Positions 55,561 through 64,000 of a stretch of 64,000 nucleotides of DNA are shown one piece after another. Every line of letters begins with the position of its first letter. Position 1 is the stretch's first letter. Source of the DNA: Tetracentron sinense (lineage: Eukaryota; Streptophyta; Magnoliopsida; Trochodendrales; Trochodendraceae); assembly GCA_015143295.1 (NCBI GenBank), contig CM026568.1:18606607-18670606 (forward strand). The letters run 5' to 3'. The position numbers and the translations under genes are program-made. The notes below the pieces were generated by a model. It was not told the DNA's origin. It ran no database searches and saw only the letters and a list, made by a program, of their open reading frames with translations.

Positions 55561-57509
55561 TCGCTACAACTTTGGAGCAAAGTCATGGGTGAAAACTCAA
55601 ACTCAAAACATCAATACATACATCTTACATTTCAAAATTGTGTTTTTGCATTATTTTCTTCATTCTACTGATTTAAAACACCAAATAAGTATGAGAAATA
55701 ATAGGATCAATGATTCATAAGTGTCCACATAGATATGATTTTTATTATTTTTATGATCTTCAGGAATCAATACACTCCATGTTACGCACATTATGAAGCC
55801 TGATGTTCAGCTAAAAGGTTTTTACATGTTTTGATGATGTGGAACTAACTCCTTATTGGTGCTGTCATGGTATCTAGATCATCCACGCAGATTATCCCAT
55901 ATCACTCCCTACAGCTAATTCCATATTTTATCGAATGGGCTCAATTCTAATCTTATCTTCGCTCGTCTTTTCAATCAACATCTCTCATACTATACTAAAC
56001 ATCATAAAGCATTGCTAGTCTTGTTGCTTTTGAGGACCCACGGGGTCCAGAGTACAACCCAAATTGTTGGTGACCTACAGGGTCCACAGAGTTCAACCCA
56101 ATTCATAAATGGGTTAAAAACCCAACTCCACCAATTGGTCCAAAACTGCAACACTAACCAAAATAGGCTCGGGTCAGAAATTGCCACCCATTACTCCTCT
56201 TTTAGTTAAGGCTCTTTCGTTTACTGTTCTATTAAGTGTTCCGATTATGAGACTCGGTCCTTGGCATGGACGAACTCACTGAGTCACTGAATGATCTCTG
56301 TTCCAATTATGAGCCTCGGTCCTAGGCATGGCTGGAAAGGAGGAACAGGAGCGAGAAGAACTCGCTGAGTCACTGGATGATCTATTCACCAGCACCGTCC
56401 CGTTGCCCATCCTTCCTCCTAAGAAGGCCTACATCACAAAGCCTTTATACAGAGCCTGACCTTCATCAACTAGACTATCAGCCTCTTCTCTTCTTTCATC
56501 TCACATATGCAGGATGCACACATTTATAAAAATATATCGAAGAAAGAAAAAAAAATTCCCTTTTTTTAGGTGCAGTTCTTAAGCTTTGCAGTGTCCTTAA
56601 CCACCATTCCTGTCACCAAAACTATTAGAAAATTCAACACACTTCCTCTTTTATTATAAATTGAGATGAAGGAAATTATATTTAATAATCAGAGCAGAAA
56701 CCAATACACGTTCAAGCCAAAACTATCTTGTAGTAACAGTACTGGTATGGCACACGCAAACCACCCACCTTAATACTTAATGCACTTTCTGGTTGGTGCG
56801 CAGTAATTCGGAAACCCTCCCTGGGTTTTCTTGCTCTCAGCATTTGGGTCGAAAGGTTCTTCAGCAGACGAGTGTTCTGTAGGAGTCTGAAAAGATGGCG
56901 GAGGTTTGCATTGACCCAGATCAACTCAACTAGGTGTACATCCATAGCAGTGAATATCAATGCTGCAGCTTTACGTTCAACTCTGCTTCACACCTAAAGA
57001 GCTTACTTGAAGACAACTTGCTTCTTCTCTATATTCACTACCATGGGAACTGTTTATCCTAGTACTGCTGAATATTGCACCATCTTCACCAACTCTCTCT
57101 ACTTGAGCATTCTCTAGATATATATGTCAGCTTGGGGCAAACTTCTCCCTTCCACTAGATACAAATATGCTATTATACCAAGCTTCTCCTTAACTCTGCT
57201 TGAGGGTTCAAAGCATGTGTGGAAGACTGGTCCCAAGTAGAGAGATATTGTACAATACACAGATATCTTCTTCTCTTAATGCTCGAAGACATCTTGTTCT
57301 GAGATATATACATGGATAGTGCCGCAAGTTAAATTGTAGGTACTGCAACCTCTGGTTCTTTTGGGAGAATCACCCTTCATGTTGCCATGCCAATGAATGA
57401 AAGAATACAAAACTGCCATCACCTTGTAACTGAATGGCAGAGGTAGATAAATTCCTCGTAGAGCCATGGTGCCACTGCTGGGATGGAGAAGAGAAGCCTT
57501 TGGTACAGA
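55561..57509. other. Spacer between LINE and RPOT gene
   Basis: A 43-codon frame at 56328-56459 is listed separately. A pair of direct repeats, TTATGAG(A/C)CTCGGTCC with GCATGG, lies at about 56240 and 56307. The part nearest 57510 should include the RPOT 3' UTR. No other domain recognised. Confidence 0.4.
56328..56459 (+). CDS. Short unrecognised open frame (43 aa)
   Basis: ATG to TGA with text MAGKEEQEREELAESLDDLF, then STVPLPILPP. It is acidic then proline-rich, unlike random AT-rich frames nearby. A diverged, partial duplicate of its start and 5' flank lies 70 bp upstream (TTGGCATGGACGAACTCACTG). It may be an exon or pseudogene fragment. No function can be given. Confidence 0.25.
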   Translation: MAGKEEQEREELAESLDDLFTSTVPLPILPPKKAYITKPLYRA

Positions 57510-60266
57510 TCAGTTGAAGAAATAGGGAGATTCCAGAACATCTCTTAGATCAAAGTCTCCCCGCTCAGGTAAAGGAGGGAAAGTCAATGTAGGGAAGGAT
57601 TGCTGAAAGCCCTCCAGCAACTGTGAAAAGAGCAGCCGTCAAAATATTGAATTGTCAATTTATAACATAATAAGACCAGATTTTATATTCAATGAGAATG
57701 TATAGGTTTAGAATTTCAAGATGGCAAAAGCATCTCACTTCCCAATTAAATGGGATGATTATAATGTTTTTATTGACACAAGTTAACAACTTCTGCAAAT
57801 ATCTGACACCATCCATTGCTAGTAAGTAGTGAGACATCAATGATCCGATGTTGATACGTGTTTTCTCAAAAAGAAAGAAAAGAAAGGCTCTCAAGATTAG
57901 GGTCAAACCCCAAGGGATGGTGGTCAGATATACTTCAATTGATCCTGTTTCTACCATAGCATCCCAGCATGTACCAATATGATAGTTTAAAATGTTCCTT
58001 TTTTCTATTTTGAGAGAAAAACAGCCTTGCAGCATAAGAAAGGGCATTTTGGCGAATGTGAAAGGAAGAGATATCAATTTTGAGATGGTTTCACCTATTC
58101 CCTTATAAACATAGGCAAATCATTGATAATTTGTAAGGGTCGCATTCGTATCTAAGTGGTAATGAGAATTCAGAATTAGAGATACTTTACATTCTCCAAT
58201 ATCGGTGTCTCGTAGAGTTCGACGAACTTTTCTCTGAGTATTCTGTTCATTTCATCAACATCACATGCATGCGTCCAATATGAATCATGGACTCCTGTAA
58301 TTAGAGAAGGGTAAATGATAATTAGAAGTCCAAGTAAAAAATGAGGTAGAAAAAACAAAAGGAAACCCACTACCAAACCTGCAAAGTTTAAGCCTGCCTT
58401 TTTGCAGGCAACTGCAGTCATCATCATATGGGAACCATCAAGGGAGTGAACAAAATTTGGTGGAAAAGCTGTCCTCTGCCGCTTTACCATGACCTACAAA
58501 AATCAAAACCATCAAGGTTGAGATTTTGGTGCTCAGAAAGCTCAACACTATACATGGAAAAAAACTGTTCACAGGGAAACAGTAACACTATAACACCATA
58601 GTTTATTCAGATAGCAACTTAAAGAATCCACTGGAATGTATGGCAGTCCCATAATGGTCTGTTGCCTCTGTTCTTTTAATCTCACTATATAATAACACAT
58701 CATAATGTAGGTGAACGGAGACACTGATGGAGTAAGATGCTTGTAATCCTAGGATAAGCCTCTAGCTTACAATAGATCGGATGCTCTAAAGTTTCTGTTG
58801 TCCGGATGTGAATTGCATAAAATTGCTTAGGGCTGCACAAAGCCCGATCGGCCCGTTGGTGCGACTCGGCTCGGCCCAGCTTGGCCCGGTCCGAAAGCTT
58901 ATTCAAGCCAAGCCAAGCCTAAAAAAAAGCCTGAAATCTAATTCAAGCCGAGCTCAAGCCTATCCTTGTGCGGCTCGGCCCGGCTCGATTGAGGTTCGGC
59001 TCGGCTCGGCTCGAATATTATTAAAATATATATATCATTATTATATATATAAATAATATAAAATTTTATTATTAAAAAAAAAAAAAAAAGGATTCAAGCC
59101 GAGCTCGGCTTGAGCTTGAATCAATTCGGGACGAGCCGGGTTTCAAGCCAAGTTTTTTTTTTCGGGCTGCACAATCAAACATGATTTCGGGCCGAGCCGG
59201 GCTTTGGGCCTCGATCAAACTTATTCAAGCCGAGCCGGGCTTGGCCAAGCCCGGCCAGAATACAGCCCTAAAATTGCTCCAGGGTAGGCTGGAGCTTGTA
59301 ATCCTAGGATAAGCCTTTAGCTTATAATAGCTAGGATAGAATGTTCTAAAGTTTCTGCTGTTTGGATATAAAATGCATGGATTACTCGAGGGTAGGCTGG
59401 CATGTAACAGTGCATGACATGCTTAGGATACCATGAAAAAAGCAAAAACAAGATAAAGAAGGTAGAGGTATTACCTTGTCAGTTTCCCTTTGTAGTGTCA
59501 AAACCTGAAGAGAAGTTTTAATCTGCATTCAACAAACAAAAGTATCTTAATGACGTGAATTGGTGATTTGGCTTTGTGACGGGATGAGAATGCAATAAGG
59601 ATATTGCTGACTTTTTTGTGTTTCTACAAATTTTCTTAGATCCCTTACAAGATGCCTTCCTAATTTGCGGTAAGGTTGCACAACAGGAAGTCCGAGAGGA
59701 GTTGTCCATCGCACCGGGTGGTTCTCCGAAGCAATCACCTGCTCAATGTTTCATCTTTGCAGTCAGCAGCAAAAAATAATCATAGAACTAGTTGAAGACA
59801 ATGTCAGAGCAAATATTAGTAAAGTGTAAGCATAAAACTTCTAATAAAACCTTAAAGAATTTGAAAAACTTCTAATAAAACCTTAAGAGTTTGCATGCTT
59901 AGGATTGATGAACACACGTACCACATCCACAGAGGAGTTTGAGGCCACTATGATATGACAACCTTGTGGTCCGTATAGACTCATAATTGTATTTTCTCTC
60001 ACAGGTGGATGCAACTAAAAATACCTATTTGGGATTCATTTACATTCACCCAATAACATCATAGTCAAAATGCAGGCCTAAGCAATGCCTAGGACACTAC
60101 CTCGCCAAGCTAGGACCCCTATCCCCTAATCAAGATCTAGGTGGGCATTTGTTAAGACAAGGTCATCTCATGGTGCCTAGGACCTCATCTCCTGGACACT
60201 AAAGCAATACAAAGCCGCCCAACATCCACATATAGTTTGATCAAATTTACAAAGATACAGCAAATA

Positions 60267-60356
<90 letters not shown>

Positions 60357-62792
60357 AAATATTTTTTACTTAACATATTTTGTATAGGATTTCTACATCT
60401 ACCTCTCCCTTTCTCAAACTATGCTTCTATTATTTTTATTGACATTTTGGTTTTATATCTGCTTTGATTTTAATCTTTCATTTAAATGATATATAAATAT
60501 CTTAAACTTTGACACTTTTAATAAATAAACTAAATTTTGGATGCCTAGGCATTGCCTACGAAACGCCTCACCTAGGCATCACCTGGATGCTTTGACTATG
60601 CTGCCCCATCAAGATTAGGCAAAGGACAACCTCACAAATCCTTTTTTTTTTTTTTTTTTTTTGGGGGGGGGTTCACATCATTGAAAAGTTAAGTTTTTTT
60701 AAGTTTAACAACTATGAAATTATGACTTTCTGTGGCAATGTTTCTATTTATGCAAGGCATTACATCAATGGCTTTACAGTTTATATCCTAAGTGAAAATA
60801 ACAAAACTAATTCATTTAACAAACCAAAAGGTCATTAGAGGAATCCACAGGTCAAAAATGTATAGCAAAGCATAACAAAATGCACATGCCAGGTGAGTAT
60901 TATCATATCCCCCAATAGTAAACACATGCACACACGTGACACGTGCAATGCAATGACATTGACAAATTAACCCCAAAAAATGAGTATGGAGATCCTCTAC
61001 TCTTTCTGATTTACCAATTCTCTATTAGTCCCCACAAACTTTCTTTTTCTTTAATGGAATGTCATCTCACTAGCCAGTTATTTATATGAGATGAAAGCAC
61101 TTAGTCATGCTCTGACGAATACCATTAATATAAGACAGGATACACAAGATTGAGGAGATCATTCCCGATAATACAATAGATTCCCTATTTACACCATTTT
61201 TTGCTAGGGAGTTGGCATAATCATTGGCCTCCCTCAGGGAGGGGAACAACTCAACCTCTAGCTGACTCCCTTATGTACTAGATAAAATTAGTCCATCACC
61301 AAGAGCTAAGGCCTCCATCTTTCACTCACTAAATGACATTGAGAGATCGTCTTCCACATCCAAAGTACCTGAGAAATTATCTTTAGGGACATTAACTCAG
61401 TTATTGTGAATTGGTTTAATTAACTCAAGCTTCTTCAGTTGGTCAGGCATGATTGTGGAATATCAACAGACTTGGTTCAAATCCCTTGACTGACAAAGCT
61501 TGGAAAAAGCCCACTCGCAAGTAGCTTACCTAACCCCCCAAAAGAAGGATTGCAAGTTGATCATACCCAACAAGTAAGAAGAAAATATGAAAAGAAGAAA
61601 CACTGAAACATGCAGAAAATAGGGGGGGGGGTCTCTCTCTATTAAAGCACATTGTCTTGACTATTGAATGTTAAACCAAGTTATCAAAACCATATACTTC
61701 GTGATCCTTCTGGTCTGTTCATGTAAACAAATGGGTGAACCTATAGTCTTCATTATCATAGAAATACTGTCGATAAAACAGAATGTCAGGACACAGCAGA
61801 AATGCATGGACGAAAAAAAAAAAAAATTAGCGAGTTGATCCAGAAAAACTCATCCAATGATGAAATCATCTAATGATTGCATAGGTTTTTCAGTTCCCGC
61901 TATTTACTCAGTAGAACTTATTAAACAACTGGTCCCAACCCCTCCCTGTGCACACGTGTCTTTATGATCCATCTACTGGCAACTAGCAGTCTTAACATAT
62001 TTTTATGCTAACCATATAAATCATAAAATAGATGACAAACCTTTGCACAGTCACCAAGCCAGCTCATGATACTGCGTGCAGCTTCGAACATCTCCCCTAA
62101 GGCAGTTAAGGTGGTCTGCTCAAGCAGTAAAAAACAATCTTTTTGTCAATACAAACTTATTTTTGTTTTTGATATATATGTACATATCTTCAAAAACATA
62201 TCACTGTTATTCCATCATTCCATGCAAGATGCAACCCTCTGAAGTAACTTATTTCTAAAAGCAGGCTGCAGATTTATGTAGTTCTTCTGGCCTTACTTTT
62301 GCTGCATAACAAGCTGCACCGAACAACTCTGTCTCATCAGTAATGGCATCACGTTCCTTTAACCTCCTCTTGATCTGGTCACGGGCACCGATGTATGTGA
62401 CACCATACACTGATGTCATCACCGTCTGCTTCACCAATTTCCTATCCACCTAGAAATGTCCAGTTATCAAGGACAACAGTTAGATATATAACACAATCAG
62501 GTACAAACCTGTATAACCAGGAAAATTTCTTATTATTGCAATGTAAAGCTAGTAATGCACATTCTTCCTACTTGTGTTAGCTGAATGATACAGACATGGT
62601 GAAAAATTATTCATGGTTTTAGCGAACCCCTATAAGCCAAATTTGGTCTTACTAACACATGCCTCACTTGACAGTTGACACCATTCAAATTAGGACATGG
62701 GAAAAACCTGATTGATCAAAAGCCTAGCGCGCAATGCATTTGGATCAGTTGCAGGATCTTTCTGTGCATCTATTCGCATTATGTCAAGAACT
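57510..62792 (-). CDS. RPOT: Phage-type single-subunit organellar RNA polymerase, C-terminal exons (5' part outside window)
   Basis: Eight exons on the minus strand: 62708-62792, 62297-62449, 62041-62115, 59649-59738, 59475-59522, 58379-58493, 58191-58294 and 57510-57620 (TGA). GT-AG borders and phases are consistent, giving 259 residues plus one split codon. Exon 62297-62449 holds motif [19 protein letters not shown], with the Lys and Tyr that bind the incoming nucleotide in T7 RNA polymerase. Exon 58191-58294 starts [12 protein letters not shown], motif C with a catalytic Asp. The protein ends SPYFFN, as in plant RPOT enzymes. These nuclear genes encode mitochondrial, plastid or dual-targeted polymerases; the targeting peptide is outside, so RPOTm, RPOTp and RPOTmp cannot be separated. 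No stop or frameshift was seen, so it is likely functional. Confidence 0.93.
58738..59390 (+). repeat. Direct duplication of about 90 bp interrupted by a MITE, in an RPOT intron
   Basis: GCTTGTAATCCTAGGATAAG onwards to TGTAAT-like and CTCTAAAGTTTCTGTTG text at 58738-58827 recurs at 59294-59387 with a few changes. The MITE at 58828-59270 lies between them. Confidence 0.7.
58828..59270. mobile_element. hAT-type MITE with AAATTGCT target duplication
   Basis: Exact 8-bp repeats AAATTGCT flank it (58820-58827 and 59271-59278). Ends are TAGGGCTG and CAGCCCTA. The body is packed with CGGCTCGGC and GCCGAGCC words in both orientations, so it can fold on itself. It is in the RPOT intron between exons 58379-58493 and 59475-59522. 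Confidence 0.88.
60060..60600. mobile_element. MITE-like element with CATAGTCAAA ends, containing a microsatellite
   Basis: Starts CATAGTCAAAATGC and ends GCTTTGACTATG. Inside both ends are TGCCTAGG words in opposite orientation. No clear target duplication. It lies in the large RPOT intron 59739-62040. Confidence 0.55.
60279..60352 (+). repeat. (TG)n microsatellite
   Basis: About 37 dinucleotide units with one CA-changed unit, preceded by a short (AT)n. Open frames on both strands here are repeats of Cys-Val or Thr-His and are artefacts. Confidence 0.98.
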
Positions 62793-63075
62793 CTGCATTG
62801 AAAACATGGCATAATTCATGAGACTAGTTACTGAGAAGACATCCACTTTGGATAATCAGGGGCATTAAACTATTAGAAATTGTGGAAATCAAATTCAGTC
62901 TAGCGTCTGGATGGAAACCACTATAGAATACTTTTCAAAATCACACAGGGTTAATATTAATTCGTAGAAATAGTTGTGTTTATATATCCTGTATGAATTA
63001 AGATTTATTTTTTGACATATTAATTATTTTTTGGTCCTGGAGGCCAGTATGAAATACATTAGCTTCTATTTCTCA

Positions 63076-63665
63076 GAGCATCTCCAACGCAATACTCTAA
63101 AACTCTCCTCTATTTCGGCATCTCCTCTATATTTAGAGATGGGGCCCACTTTAAAGTTTTTTGCTCCAATGGGAGAAAACTCTAAATCACTATTCCTACT
63201 CTAAAACTCAAGGGGTGGATACCTTTGAGGTCACTACGTGTCACTTTTGACACCCCTTAACCGTGGTTAAGATTCACCCACCCATCCTTGGTTTTTTTTT
63301 AAATATTAATTCTTTTTTTTAAATCAAAAAACTATTTTTAGAGTTTTTTAATATTAAAAACAATTTTTTAATTTTAAAAAATAATTAATATTTAAAAAAA
63401 CCAAGGATGGGTGGGTGAATCTTAACCGCAGTTAAAGGGTGTCAAAAGGTAAAAGGACACAATCGGCATTTTAACAAAGATTGAAAGACAAAAAGAGGAC
63501 ACAAATGACATCGTAAGAGCATGAATAGTGTTATAGAGGCCATCTCTATTTTCTCTCCCACCCTCTAAATATAGAGGAATGTAGAGGAGCTCCTCTAAAT
63601 ATAGAGCACGGTTGGACTTACCAAAACTCTATATTTAGAGTTATAGAGCACGGTTGGAGATGCTC
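63076..63665. mobile_element. Harbinger/Tourist-type MITE with TCA target duplication
   Basis: Ends GAGCATCTCCAAC and GTTGGAGATGCTC are perfect inverted repeats. TCA flanks both sides (63073-63075 and 63666-63668), matching the 3-bp TNA duplication of PIF/Harbinger. Subterminal CTCTAAATATAGAG words repeat in both halves. The centre (63228-63455) is a second, nested element. Confidence 0.82.
63228..63455. mobile_element. Foldback element (TTAAC family) nested in the Harbinger MITE
   Basis: The arms ACCCCTTAACCGTGGTTAAG with ATTCACCCACCCATCCTTGG, and their complements, are nearly perfect over about 70 bp. The centre is AT-rich. This is the best-preserved member of the family. Confidence 0.75.
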
Positions 63666-64000
63666 TCAAGGCTGGTTGTGAGATTAAAATACCCCAAATT
63701 GTCTGGTTTTATATAACATACGATTTAGAAGTTATAATTTGCTAGTTACATTAATAATTGCATTATATAAGGTTTTTAATTTATAACTTCCTAGTTACAT
63801 TTATAATTGCAATAATAAAATCCTCGAAGATTATATTTTCTGGACCTAATAACAAGACTAGATACAATCTGACATTGCTTGCAATAAGCTACATTCACTG
63901 CTTTCAGAATTGGATATTTAATTTTGCACTTTTCTGTAATATGCTACATTGGGAATGATTTTCCGTAGTTTAATTTTTCAGTAAATTGTTTCATTACCAA

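Larger units (their letters stand above)
62793..64000. other. RPOT intron (upstream side), no exon seen
   Basis: The next expected upstream RPOT text (for example NGLQHYAAL) is not present on the minus strand before the window ends, so this is intron. It holds the MITE at 63076-63665. Confidence 0.65.

Noticed and set aside
57655..58077. 140-codon minus-strand frame between RPOT exons
   Set aside because: It lies in the intron between exons 58191-58294 and 57510-57620 and has no recognisable domain.
60185..60467. Open frames on both strands of the (TG)n run
   Set aside because: They are dipeptide repeats from a microsatellite in an RPOT intron.

Overview
The window is nuclear DNA from a flowering plant. 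Coding regions are split by GT-AG introns, the genes match angiosperm families, and most of the sequence is transposon debris: Copia, Gypsy, LINE, SINE, CACTA, hAT-, Mutator- and Harbinger-type MITEs, and Helitron ends. Nothing bacterial, such as an operon, CRISPR array or Shine-Dalgarno site, is present. The species cannot be named from this sequence.

Four genes appear intact. (1) Positions 1-2700, minus strand: a SAM-domain protein joined to a PRXL2-type thioredoxin-fold domain, with its last codons beyond the window edge. (2) Positions 6375-11176, minus: a U-box/ARM-repeat E3 ubiquitin ligase of the PUB42/43/44 group, about 1,014 residues in three coding exons. (3) Positions 44157-50593, plus: an AVT6-type vacuolar amino acid transporter, 462 residues in five exons. 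(4) Positions 57510-62792, minus: the C-terminal eight exons of a phage-type single-subunit organellar RNA polymerase (RPOT); its 5' exons lie beyond the right edge. These genes do not form a pathway and are ordinary neighbours.

Between genes 2 and 3 lies about 33 kb without an intact host gene. In order it holds nested MITEs broken by a Copia fragment (11.3-13.0 kb), a 2.95-kb solo LTR with a 5-bp target duplication (15.4-18.4 kb), an internally deleted Copia element with two LTRs and a 5-bp target duplication (18.9-21.6 kb), a Helitron/foldback zone (22-29.9 kb), and a decayed Gypsy element interrupted by an LTR and by a CACTA-like element (about 29.9-36.85 kb). Next comes a cluster carrying fragments of three unrelated host genes on one strand: a HAD phosphatase, an ARF7/19-type auxin response factor and a NAP1-related histone chaperone (37.8-39.5 kb). 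A Helitron-like 5' terminus sits at 40481. Right of the AVT6 gene are SINEs and a LINE split by an LTR-like insertion.

The least ordinary structures are the three-gene capture cluster with an inverted duplication inside the ARF fragment, a foldback family present in about ten copies, two long hairpins that could be small-RNA precursors, and a SINE family with exchangeable heads and tails. I see no clearly new biochemical system. Splice sites and target duplications were read by eye; no alignment or database search was run.
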